A stretch of 16,386 nt of DNA, from NCBI GenBank assembly GCA_015657535.1, contig JADHZB010000887.1, positions 27,161-43,546 on the forward strand, written 5' to 3'. Of the stretch, positions 1-9,840 are shown piece by piece. The position numbers were made by a program, and so were the translations under genes. The stretch comes from Nephromyces sp. MM_2019 (lineage: Eukaryota; Apicomplexa; Aconoidasida; Nephromycida). Numbering within the stretch: the first letter of the stretch is position 1; each line of letters opens with the position of its first letter. The notes under the pieces were generated by a model. The model saw only the letters and a list, made by a program, of their open reading frames with translations. It was not told the origin of the DNA and did not search any database.

Positions 1-240
1 GTGTGTATATGTGTGTGTTCAAGTGTTATATTGGGTGTGTATAGATAGGTGTTTTGAGGGCGGGTAGAAATGTGTGTGTGTTTGAAAATGTTATATTTGG
101 TGTGTGTAGATAGGTATTTGGAACTGGGGGAGGTGTGAAAATTATATGAGTAGAATTTTAAGTATTGGGTATGTGTAGGTAGGTCTGGGGAGTGGAGGGG
201 TAGGGAGTGAAATGTGTGGGTGTAATATTGGGTAGTTATA
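1..240. repeat. Degenerate G/T-rich minisatellite, about 63-68 bp period
   Basis: About 3.5 imperfect units can be followed by the recurring core (T)ATATTGGG followed by TGTGTRTAGATAGGT or a variant. The TTGGG/TTTGG anchors lie near 31, 97, 165 and 228. The plus strand is strongly G/T-biased and includes G runs at 187-207, which is unusual in this AT-rich window. No coding frame is convincing. The repeat may extend beyond the left edge. Confidence 0.6.
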
Positions 241-344
241 ATCTATTTTAAAATGTTTGAATTAGGTTTGTAGTTTCAATTATTTTACGTAAAATTTATA
301 TAATTATAAACTTCGTTGATGCCAAAAAATACATACACAGTTTG

Positions 345-735
345 TGTTAGTTATATATAATATGTGTTGTTTGTGTGGTGCGTGGTTGTGTGCCAGTGTG
401 TAATATGTGATTTTGGTGTTTGCAGTGTGTAGTTTGATGTGTTTGAAATGATGTAAATGGTGTGTTTTGTGTGTAGGTTAAATGATATGTATGGAATCTA
501 TGTAAAATGGTGTGGATTGTCTGTGCTAAGTTTTTCGTGTGTATAAGTTGTGTGTGATTATATGCTGGATGTATCGGGTGTGTGAAGTTGATTATTGTAA
601 GTGTGTGTGTGTGTTGCAAGTTTGCTAATATAATACGTATATGTGCTTGTTGTAGGTGGTGAGTTTTTTTATTGGTGTGTATGTTTTGAGGTATGTGAGT
701 GGGTAGTATGTATGTATGGATAGCTAACATATGTG
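345..735. repeat. TG-rich low-complexity tract
   Basis: The plus strand is dominated by TGTG, TGTGTTT and TGTATG words. The minus strand is open for 127 codons (730-347), but the translation is almost only His, Thr, Ile, Gln and Asn, as expected when CA/TA repeat is read as codons. I see no domain or motif and read this as simple-sequence spacer. It could also be intron or UTR of a minus-strand gene lying to the left. Confidence 0.55.
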
Positions 736-1841
736 AATTATGATTTACATATACATGTTAAACACTTTTAAAATCTTTATAGCACAAACCTATGTGTTAA
801 ATTTCAATTAATATCCGAATCCACTTGAATTTTGTTTTACACACACATAAAGTTTTATTTTTTCAGATATAGACATTTGTTATGACTGTTGGTCTTACAC
901 ATATTGATGCTTTTTAAATTATACACACAATATAACATTAGATATATCATATATATATATATATATATAAAGCTTTAACAAGTTCAATATGATTTTTAAA
1001 ATAATTTACATTATTTGGTTTTTTATATTTTTGATATTTTTAATTTACATATTTGAAAGAAATAACATTTTTTATTATATATACAAAATTTTTTTTTTTT
1101 AATCAATACACACACCTTTAAATATATATATACATTTATATATATATATCGCTTCTACTACATTAATCTTTATTTATTCTAGACACATGTATCTATAGTT
1201 TCTGAATTCCTAGTAATTAACTCTAAATGCAATTCACACCTACTGAACTAAACACACAGACACACACATATGTAAATAAATACACAGCTTCTATTAGAGT
1301 ATACATAAAAATATCATCTAAATATAGATTAATATCTAAATAAGTGCATAGATATAAATATAGCTAGTTACATATAATTTATATATACTTGTGCTTTAAG
1401 TGTGTAGGGAACTTTTTCTCATCATTCAATTGATGTTTTGGAGAAAAGACAATATATATATATTTATATATATATATATATATATTAAGAGCTTCTTGCT
1501 TAATTATCAAAATGAGCTAATTTCGTTGATTTTGAAGAAATTTTAAATTATCATTTCCAGTTTTAGAATTAATTAAACAAAGAGAATAAACAAAAACTTA
1601 CCAAAACTTAAATGGTTGCATTATAAATATTTTAAAAGCTGTCTGTAAATAAACATTCTGAATACATAAAAAAATTATCATTGTTTATCTTGTAATATAA
1701 TAATTATAATACCAAAATAACTTGCTTGAAGTATGATATTTCTTAACAACACTTGTAAACTTATCAAAATAAAACAATCAAATATGATGTAATTTTATGT
1801 TTATAGTTATAATTTTAACATAAATGATCTAAGTTATTAAG
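736..1841. other. AT-rich non-coding spacer
   Basis: No open frame of useful length was found on either strand. The stretch holds perfect AT dinucleotide runs at 949-969 and 1452-1486, a broken AT run at 1121-1149 and a T10+ run near 1090. Short CA patches occur around 840 and 1255-1270. No RNA gene was recognised. Confidence 0.6.
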
Positions 1842-2078
1842 ATGGAGCTTTCAAAATCACAGAATATTAATTTTACCCAAAATCATTTTCAAGAACATCT
1901 CTTTGAAACCAGTATCATTAACATTAACACTTACTCAACATTACATGTTATAACCATTTTAATAACATTTATGGTAGTCTATTTTTCTCTCTTGGCTTCA
2001 ATCGATTTTTTAGTATCAAATTTCAACCGAACTGAAGCCATTTCAACCAACCATCAAGAAGATAATATAGGTATTTAA
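1842..2078 (+). CDS. Possible small single-pass membrane protein, 78 aa (unrecognised)
   Basis: The frame opens with ATG at 1842, after an in-frame TAA at 1830, and ends at TAA 2076-2078. I do not recognise the product. Residues 1-30 are polar and Asn/Gln-rich. Residues about 33-58 form one hydrophobic helix (LHVITILITFMVVYFSLLAS region), followed by an acidic, Asn-rich tail. Local C content is higher than in the flanking spacer, which slightly favours coding. A GT...AG pair at 2071-2106 would remove 36 nt and give an 88-aa protein with a different tail, ending at TAA 2142-2144. I cannot choose between the two forms. The frame lies 113 bp upstream of the QTRT2-like ATG in the same direction, so it could instead be leader sequence of that gene. 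It is not a missed first exon of QTRT2, because an in-frame TAA precedes that ATG. Confidence 0.35.
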   Translation: MELSKSQNINFTQNHFQEHLFETSIININTYSTLHVITILITFMVVYFSLLASIDFLVSNFNRTEAISTNHQEDNIGI

Positions 2079-2191
2079 TGTCATAACTCGGATTGTTAAT
2101 ATTTAGGTGATATCAAGCCTTCAGAAACTTCAAATTATTTATAACTATACCAAATACTTGAGATACTCTAAATATATCAAATACTTAAAAC

Positions 2192-3664
2192 ATGTTTACA
2201 ATAACTCCTTCGGTCAACAAATTCCGTACTGGGAGACTCTTGGTTTCTCCAAACACAACCAATACAGATATAATAATAAATTTAACCCCAAACCAAGTCA
2301 ATATAACCACAGCAACAATAAATACAGACACAACGGCAGTGGCCCAAACAGCATCAAATATAGATACAACAAACTCAACTGACGTAAATTTAACAGATTC
2401 AAACTCAACTAACCTAACCACAGTCTCAAGAGATGATGGTATAGAAACACCCAATTTTATCCTTTCTTCACAATGCTTGCTGGCAAACTCTTATCTTTTA
2501 CCTACACTACTAAGAAAGATAATAGGTAAATATCCTATTATCTCATACCCGCTCGGCGATGTTGTGAGCTTCATATCTTCTTCGGTTAATAATCATGATT
2601 TTATGAATAGTATGGAATTTGGAGATCGTCAAGGATTTTGTGTAGTCCTATCACTAAGAAATCCCCTAGCACCTCAGCCGTCAATTTTCGGAAGACCTTT
2701 AAATTCTTTCCAAGTATCATCCATGTCTGGTAGGTGTTCAGTTGATGAGTCAACCTACTACAATTCTGTGAAAAAATTTAAGCCTAACCTAGTCATTTTC
2801 CCAGCAGAAGAATTATCAACATCTACAAAACATAGCGAGAAAATATGTGCACGTTCAATCAATGAGGCGCATGATGTTTTAAAAAAAATATCTACTTATT
2901 TTGATATTGAATCTACAAAAAACAAGCGACACAAATCAAATGCTACCCAATCCAGGGAGAAAGAAAACCCGTCAAACTCTTCAGACCATTCCATGGGTTC
3001 ATTTGGTAGATTAGCTAATCTACAAGGAGGGGCAAGCACAGATTGCCGTATGAAGGCCTGTGAACTCGTTTTGGAATTCCAAAAACTCCATGGCTCTCTG
3101 TTAGGTGTATCTATTGGTGGCTTGGGATATGAAGAAGAACTAGTCGCAAGGACAACATACCTAAACGCTAGCCTCTCCCCTTTAATAAATAATTCATCGG
3201 GGAATTCCTTGTTACGTTTACTTGGGCTACGGGATGGTAACCCTCTCGAAATATTACATGCTATTGCTCAAGGTGTAGACCTTGTGGAATGCACATATCC
3301 TATACAGTGTGCTTCAGAAGGCATAGCACTTACCTTTTCTGTTGAAATGGGCCAATTTGAAAGCAATTCAACAGACTCATTGTTTTCCCTGAATATCAAA
3401 GAATGGAAACCACAACACATAAAGCTTTATGACAATCAATATGAACAGAGCTTCGAAAAAATCTCCGAGAACTCACCCTGTGAAGAATCGAGAGCTTATA
3501 TACATCATCTACTTGTAGCCAAAGAAATGCTAGCTGGAGTTATATTAACAATGCATAACATCTTCACCTATGTAAAGCTATTTGAGGAAATTAGAAATCA
3601 TATAAATAAAGGTGATTTTAACCAGTTTGTTGAATGGTTTCTCAAAACACAGCAATTTCCATAA
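2192..3664 (+). CDS. QTRT2: Queuine tRNA-ribosyltransferase accessory subunit 2 (QTRT2-like), 490 aa
   Basis: This is a TGT-family protein resembling the non-catalytic partner of the eukaryotic enzyme that exchanges guanine for queuine at position 34 of GUN-anticodon tRNAs. The N-terminus (FTITPSVNKFRTGRLL) fits the QTRT2 start (LSLTKVVNGCRLGKI-like), supporting the ATG at 2192; an in-frame TAA lies at 2186. Residues about 20-84 are an Asn/Thr/Asp-rich insertion. The core resumes at TPNFILSSQC (86-95). Residues 148-182 (GFCVVLSLRNP ... SGRCSVD) match the family's middle region. Residues about 238-280 are a basic, Ser/Asn-rich insertion. GVDLVECTYPIQCASEGIALTF (361-382) is the QTRT2 form of the strand around the catalytic Asp of QTRT1, so this subunit should be inactive alone. 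The tail has the hallmark SRAYIHHLLVAKEMLAGV (433-450) and MHN (454-456). The family zinc site C-x-C-x2-C before RAYIHH is largely absent: only C430 is near it. The gene has no intron and is convergent with the Moco sulfurase gene. Confidence 0.88.
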   Translation: MFTITPSVNKFRTGRLLVSPNTTNTDIIINLTPNQVNITTATINTDTTAVAQTASNIDTTNSTDVNLTDSNSTNLTTVSRDDGIETPNFILSSQCLLANSYLLPTLLRKIIGKYPIISYPLGDVVSFISSSVNNHDFMNSMEFGDRQGFCVVLSLRNPLAPQPSIFGRPLNSFQVSSMSGRCSVDESTYYNSVKKFKPNLVIFPAEELSTSTKHSEKICARSINEAHDVLKKISTYFDIESTKNKRHKSNATQSREKENPSNSSDHSMGSFGRLANLQGGASTDCRMKACELVLEFQKLHGSLLGVSIGGLGYEEELVARTTYLNASLSPLINNSSGNSLLRLLGLRDGNPLEILHAIAQGVDLVECTYPIQCASEGIALTFSVEMGQFESNSTDSLFSLNIKEWKPQHIKLYDNQYEQSFEKISENSPCEESRAYIHHLLVAKEMLAGVILTMHNIFTYVKLFEEIRNHINKGDFNQFVEWFLKTQQFP

Positions 3665-4135
3665 TATAAAGCCTTTTATACCAAATTTTTAAACATTTAG
3701 AATATGACTGAGAGATTTTTGAACAAACATGTTTAATCAAAAATATAGTAATCGTCATATCAATCTCTAAGTCATCTAGGAAATATCAAAATGCATATTT
3801 AATCATATCATCTAAGTACGTTATCGGGGATTGTAAGATTTTTAATATTTTCGTTTTTTATTAATTATTGTGAGTTTAAAATTAAATTATCTTAATTATT
3901 GTCTTCATGTTTTTTCTAAATAGAATTGTCAATTAGCACAAATTTTTAAAATATTAATTCAAAAGTCTTAAACTTAATAACTCTTTCATTCATAACTTTA
4001 CTTAATATATTACATAATTTACAAATACTCTTAAAAAAATAAATATTTTCCTTGAAATTAAGGAGACTGGTTGTTATTAAATTAGCTCTTAGTTTTAAAA
4101 ATGAAAATAATTAATTATTTTATATTACAAGTATG
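3665..4135. other. Convergent intergenic spacer
   Basis: This 471-bp AT-rich spacer lies between the stop codons of the convergent QTRT2-like and Moco sulfurase genes, so it should hold both 3' UTRs and polyadenylation sites. It has several A/T runs and AATAAA-like words near 4038. No open frame or RNA gene was seen. Confidence 0.6.
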
Positions 4136-7100
4136 CTAAATATCAGTAGACTCGATATGAGGATTATGTGGTTCACTTAAATAAACACATTTATTTATTG
4201 AGATTGTGCGATCTATTTTATTATCAGATTTTACACCATTATTAAAGCTTATTGAACTCTCTAAATTAAGTAAAACACCCATTTTTGGCTTACTTGTAGT
4301 GTTTTTTTGATCTAAACTTCTATAATATGTGGCTAAACCTCTAAGGATAGAGTTATTAACAAAACCAGTTTTATAATCTACATTTATTGATTTACAACGT
4401 ATACATTCGCCTTGACATATGAAACTAATGTCGCCAATCCTGAATCTAAGGTAATTATACTCTTCAAAGGGCTTGAGACCAGAGATTACAAAGTTGGGGC
4501 GAAAGCTGTATTCAAGAATGTTGTGGTGAATTAACAAGGTTAAGCGTGATTTTAATTCTGAATAAACTTATATTAAGATATACTAACCGTTCTATTTCCA
4601 TTGGGATTTCTAATTTCTTAGATAAGAGTCCTAGGCTCTCCTGGTTAAGTAAAAGGAATGGTCGTGTGTTGTAATGTTTGGCTTCTGAATAGATTAATTC
4701 ACATTCTAGTCCAGATATTATAAAATGAGTAGTGGATCTTTCAAGTTGTGGTGTTGTAGACTCAAAAAGTTGAACAGAAGGATAATTATAATTTTCATCA
4801 AAATTTTGTACTGTGGCTGATTTTATTGATGAAAAAATATCAAAATTTGTTGGCGTTTGGAAATTAATCGAGCCATCTAAAGATACTTCGTTTATTTTAA
4901 GGTTCTTTGGGAAGCTATGTGCATTGATTAATGATAAGGAAAACTCTGGAGATTCACATATATCAGTCCATTCTTCATAAGTAGAAAGCGTAATGTTTCT
5001 ATACTCAAGCCTATCAGGTGTAAAAAAGCGTATAACTGGTAGAACGTAAGGGTTAAGTTTCACATGAGTAACTCTTTCGGAAAAAGAGGTAATTATTGGG
5101 ATAAGTAATCTATAGCCTAATAAGACAAGCTCGGGATGAGAAGAAGTTATAAGGGGCTTGTTATTTCTATATATTGCAAATTGGCGGTCCCAAAGTAGGC
5201 CATTTGAGAGTACGGGCCACCTTTTTACGCTTAAACCACGGCATCCCTTAATTGGGTAGATTAAGATTTGTTTAATATATGATAAACTAGTAAGATTATC
5301 AAAGGAAGTACCTATGTTATTTTCTTGATCAATTAGACCAAGTATTAAATCAGAAGTGATTTTAGGTGAATGAGATGTGATCTGTCTGTTCAGAAAGCTC
5401 CAATTTGTATCTGAAACATTAGAGTCATTGTGATGTTCTGAATTGTAAGAACTGTGTAGTCGTGTTTCGAGGGTAGTTTCTGATGTTGCTAAGCTATCTT
5501 CTTCCTCTGTTGGACTTTTACCATTGTTTTCTGGGTTAATAAAATTAGCAATTTCTTTGATAGTAAATTCATTATTGATATTAGAATTAATGATATTGGA
5601 ATTATTATAAATATATATAATAGATTCAGGTGGCAGTAAAATTCTTTTTCCAATGTCAATGATAGTTTTTGATTTATTAGCTTGGTTTTTAGGGTTGGTG
5701 ATGTTTGAGAAATTCACCCGGAGGAAAGATATAAATCGATTAATATCATTAATAGTGGTGTTTGAACCAAATGATATTCTCAAACATCCTAAAGGTTGTC
5801 CATCAATCATATCAGTTTGCCCACCACATCTGAAACCTTGGCTATTATATGACTTTATGTCTTGATCTGTCAGTAGTAAATAATTCTGGCAAGCTCCAAG
5901 ATTGCAATGGCATCCTACTCTCAAAATAATTTTCCAGGACATTGCAATCCTATTGACAAAAGAAGGTGAAATAATAGTCCCATCAGAGTAATGTATAAGA
6001 AAAGCTATCGTGGGACCTTGTGAGTTAGGATAGGGCGGATTTTGGTGATGACCAAATATGGTACAAAGCGCTTGGTGAGGATTAGCAGATGAATGAAATA
6101 ACTTCACCATTTCATTATATGCATACCTTGTAACACTTGATATATGCTCGTGGATTTGGTGCCTTGTAAATGGTCCATATATATGCTTAAGAGCTATTGG
6201 AAGGCAAAGAATACCCTGAAAATTCGGTGTTCCAGATTCTAGTGATGAAATAATGTCTAATTTTTTGATATGATAATCAGAGAGGGCTGACGCAGATATT
6301 ATAGTACCTCCACCGAAATATGTAGGCTCTAATAATTTAGAACTCGAGTGGTGTATAAGTAGGCCTCCGATCCCAGTGGGGAAACCAAATATCTTATAAA
6401 ATGATACAACAACAAAATCAAACTGAAGCTCAGATAAATTTAATTCATAGGACGAATATAATCGAGATGCATCCAAAAGTGTTATCCACCGAGATTTCGA
6501 ATTTCGATTCTGTACTAAGAACTCCTTCAAAATGTTGTAATCTGGTCTAATTCCATTCCAATTAGATTCACCAGAGATAGCAAGCAAATGCTGGGGTGGG
6601 ATTTCTCGATTGCCTTTTAAGCTTGTTGGCTTTTTTTGCTCCAACAGCTTCATCCAACCCTTGTAATTGTTATTGAGGGGCAGGCATATCAAATCTGAAC
6701 CTTTTGCTAGAGCGTGTTCCCTTATTCCTAAAACCGAAGTGTGAGAGTCCAAGGTATAAGCGAATTGAGAGCCCTCGGAAAATGGGAAGTTATGTGCTAT
6801 TATTGATAATCCTTGAGTTGAGCCAGAAGTAAATACCAAGCTATATTCGTCTGGGCTGGCGCCTAAAAATTGTAGTAGGTTCTGTCGGATTACTTGGATT
6901 GAAGTTGTAAAGTTTTCACTAGTATGTGGGTTACAGTAGAATTGTTGTAAGAAGATTTCCATACAATTTTCAATTAGTTTCAAAGGATAACTTGGTATTC
7001 CCGCATGATCTAAGTATGTGTGCGGGCAATACTTGGTGTATATACAATAACGTAAATATGGTAGGCAAAAGTGTGAAATATTTTCCACAGAAAATATATC

Positions 7101-7184
7101 TGATTGATATTCATTAATGTTTTTAGGAAAATTGCATTTAGCCCATTGTTCTATTTCGAGGTTGTATCCTTCATGAGTTTCCAT
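4136..7184 (-). CDS. MOCOS: Molybdenum cofactor sulfurase (NifS-like + MOSC), 988 aa, two exons
   Basis: The enzyme transfers sulfur from cysteine to the Mo centre of Moco, activating xanthine dehydrogenase and aldehyde oxidase. Exon 1 is 7184-4588, intron 4587-4506 (82 nt, GTTAGT...ACAG), exon 2 4505-4136. The splice joins ...EIPMEIER to FRPNFVISG, restoring the MOSC order. The first ATG of the frame is 7184 (METHEGYN); an upstream TTG at 7199 is in frame but unlikely. The aminotransferase half has YLDHAG (57-62), NPHTS (85-89), TSGSTQG (119-125), DSHTSVLGIR (146-155), LLDASR (236-241), SFYKIFGFPTG with the PLP lysine at about K264, FGGGT (290-294), and GCHCNLGACQ with C425, C427 and C432, the last in the GAC position of the sulfur-accepting Cys. 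DGQPLGCLRISFG (461-473) closes it. Residues about 495-630 are an Asn/Ser/Glu-rich linker. MOSC-N starts near IYPIKGCRGLSVKRWPV (642-658); MOSC ends with GECIRCKSINVDYKTG (C900, C903). Length is close to animal and plant homologues plus the linker. It is probably cytosolic; no targeting signal is evident. Confidence 0.93.
4506..4587 (-). other. Intron of the Moco sulfurase gene, 82 nt
   Basis: Read on the minus strand, the donor is CG|GTTAGT and the acceptor ATACAG|C, phase 2. Without splicing, exon 1 runs 28 codons into the intron and stops at TGA. With it, exon 1 joins the MOSC frame and recreates the conserved FRPN segment. An alternative acceptor (TTTATTCAG at about 4559) leaves the wrong phase for this donor. 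The intron is short and lacks CA/TG repeat, unlike those of Sec24. Confidence 0.85.
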
Positions 7185-7199
7185 GATTAAAATTTCCAA

Positions 7200-7532
7200 A
7201 AGTATTTAATAAACCTATTTACTCCTTGATTTATTTAGAACTTATTATGGGTGTTCTATAGTATAGCTTATACATACAAGTTGTATAATTCAAGAGGCTA
7301 ACCATATATCATTTAAAAATAACAGCTACAAGCTTTGATTTAAAATTTACTGATCGAGGCTGGTTGAAAACTTCATGGTTTAAAAATATTAAAAACAGAA
7401 TGTAAAAATATGGTAAATAGCTAATTAGTTTTCTTACTACTTGATTTGAAAATCGAAACTTTGTTAACATTGTTATACTTGAAGATTTTTATCTTTTCGA
7501 TTTCATATAACAGTTAAATTACACTAAAAAAA
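7200..7532. other. 5' flank of the Moco sulfurase gene
   Basis: AT-rich DNA directly upstream of the minus-strand gene; it should contain its promoter and leader. I recognise no specific element and no open frame. Confidence 0.4.
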
Positions 7533-7670
7533 GGGTCACTGCACACGGCAGATGTGGTTTAGAAAAGCCATATAATTGCGGCAAAGGAAAGTCTATTGAA
7601 AGTCAGTAGCATCAATTTAGGTACCTTCGAGACGTTACAATCATTCCGGGCCTGTTAAAGCTCTCTTTTT
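7533..7670 (+). ncRNA. Candidate small RNA gene with pol III-like signals (unconfirmed)
   Basis: This block is clearly richer in G and C than its surroundings and has no open frame. It contains an A-box-like TGGTTTAG (7555-7562), a B-box-like CTTCGAGAC (7625-7633, one mismatch from the TTCGANTC core) and ends in TTTTT (7666-7670), the usual pol III stop. It does not fold as a standard tRNA: the bases 5' of the A-box-like word have no matching 3' acceptor strand. I compared it mentally with U1, U4, U5, U6, SRP, RNase P and RNase MRP motifs and found no firm match; GGAAAGTC (7587-7594) recalls an RNase MRP/P conserved word, but only weakly. It could also be a promoter element or chance. Confidence 0.25.
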
Positions 7671-9840
7671 CATGTTAAATCAAGTTTCTAGTTGAAATTT
7701 GAAATTTCAAAAATGGAAGGCTTTATTAAAAAATAAGTTTTAACTTTTCATTCTCAATGTATTCTAATATGAAAATTCCACTCTTTTACCCAGGTAAGGC
7801 AAAAAATTTGTTTGTCACTGTTGACTTTCAGCTCTAGTATTATTCCATCTCTATTCAAAGTTGGATAACAGGATTTTGAAAAAAATTATTCACAAACTTT
7901 GCATCATCTTTGAAATTATCAATCTATATTTATTCTACTTTCAGAAAATAAGAAGCTTATATACAAATATGTTGGAATGACAGTTTTATTTCCGATGTCT
8001 CATTTCCATCATAGATTCGCATATTCCAGGGGTATAAATAATTTCTGTAAACATAATTTTCTCTTTATTTAAAATAGAATTTAAATGAGAACAATAAGTA
8101 GTTGGAAGAAATCCTAATTATTACTTCAGGTTTACATAAAAGAACTCGTTTTCTTGGATAACCTTTGCAATTTCTTGATATTCCCTGTTTTACCCAATTC
8201 AATGCCATTCATAGCAAGAAAACTTTGATAATAAATACAACGTGTTAGAATCTGCACTCGGTTATTATATTAACCCAAAAGATTGCTACTAATTTACACA
8301 AGACCTACATATCTCACAAAATAGTTCTTGTTATTTAATTATACCTTTGATACATTATTATGTAAACTTTTCAGGGTCAATTGATATAAACTAAGCAAGG
8401 ATGATTGCTAATGATAAAATAAATGGATGCAAGATTCCTAATATCCGATAAATTTCAAATGATTTTCACTAAGTCAAAAGGATTTTAAGTCATAGTTTTG
8501 GTGATTCATTGCTTTAGTTAATTATTAGGAATCAACTAACCCAATCTAGTGCCAGAACAATTAAATATCTCATATCAAATAGCAACGAGTAAAATACAAT
8601 CTTGATGATAGAGATTTTTTGCTAGTATGGAATTTAAATCGATCTGGCTTCTTACAAATTAACTAGATAATATATTTTTTTCGAGAATTTGCAGATTTGT
8701 GAGGGTTAATCTAAGGATACTTGCTATATAGAGAGATTCCATACATGATTAAATCTTTTAAACTGGGCCTATACAAGATATGAAAACTCTTTAAAAGCCA
8801 CAGAATATTAAAAAAAAATTTTTAGGGAGCATGAACTTAATTTATAAATATACACATACCACACACACACACATATATATACTCACATTGAAATCGTCAC
8901 AAACAATATATTTTGTAACATTTTCCTAACCATGTGTAAAGTTTTTTGGACCCCTACTAATGGGTTTGTTGTGTGCTTATCACTCGCAACACAATTTCTG
9001 TTTCTAGTATATAGAAAGAAATTGATTTCTACTATTGCAATATATTCATTGTTAAAGTAAAGTAGACATTTTGAGTACAATCATTTAATATAAATTTAGG
9101 TAAATTCTTAGAATTTTTTAAATATTGATAAATTTATGCAAATCAAGATTAATATCAATAAAATTTCAAGCAACTTATAAAAAATTAGATGATTGATTGC
9201 TTCTATTTAGAGTAAACAAAGGATTGTCAGATCAACTCCTTGAAAAATTATTTAATAACAAATGATGTTGGAAAATTTTACGTTGTACAATGATTTAGTA
9301 GGTTTTTTACTTTGCTATTATATTAATTAATTTATTTTTGTTCAAGATAGTATTAAAAAACGTGTTTCACTAAATCAAATTCCAACTCTAATTTAGCTAC
9401 GAAGCAGAAGATTAAAGTCAGAAAAAATCAGATAACGTAATGAGCTGGAATTGAAAAAGCTTAAACTTAGCGAAATATTTATGTAAAATTATAAAAAATA
9501 AAACTATTGAAATTGATACCTATGGATCCTAGAGTAATTCAATAAATCTTTTTAGATTCAAAATGATAAGATTAAAAAAATATGAAGAATTGTTACAACA
9601 CAAACATTTCTAGTAGAAAGTTAATTATAAATCTATGTATCTTATTGATGTTGTGGATTCTCATACATACATGGCTTATATGTATTGGATTACATTTCCA
9701 CCCTTTTTTAAAACAAGATTTACAAAGTATAATTTATGTTTATGACGTGTGCTTGAAATATATTTTACTCTCAATTACGATGTGGCTTATAGAGTGTAAC
9801 ACAAGCTGTTGGGATTTATCTAATTTATTTCATTTGGTGA
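7671..9840. other. AT-rich gene-poor spacer
   Basis: No frame with recognisable protein features occurs on either strand. A 65-codon minus-strand frame (9080-8883) and a 95-codon plus-strand frame (9582-9869) are open. The second is hydrophobic but rich in Trp and Cys (several of each), a composition typical of chance translation of T/G-rich DNA. A short CA/TA microsatellite lies at about 8851-8881. Nothing else was recognised. Confidence 0.5.

Noticed and set aside
1..240. Telomeric or subtelomeric repeat
   Set aside because: The G/T-rich words vary from unit to unit, and no short exact repeat such as TTTAGGG is present.
347..730. 127-codon minus-strand open frame
   Set aside because: The translation is nearly only His, Thr, Ile, Gln and Asn, produced by reading CA/TA repeat as codons; no domain or varied composition.
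2185..2454. 89-codon minus-strand frame and 91-codon plus-strand frame (2107-2382) over the start of QTRT2
   Set aside because: Both overlap the QTRT2 N-terminus in other frames. The QTRT2 frame has family-level similarity on both sides of the low-complexity insert.
5653..5865. 70-codon plus-strand frame inside the Moco sulfurase gene
   Set aside because: It is antisense to the well-supported sulfurase coding sequence and shows no independent features; the same applies to 6926-7117.
7184..7199. TTG at 7199 as the Moco sulfurase start
   Set aside because: A eukaryotic gene should start at ATG. The first in-frame ATG is at 7184, five codons downstream, and no conserved residue is lost.
7533..7640. 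Standard tRNA gene at the A-box-like word
   Set aside because: The seven bases before TGGTTTAG have no complementary 3' acceptor strand at tRNA distance, and no anticodon arm of correct size is visible.
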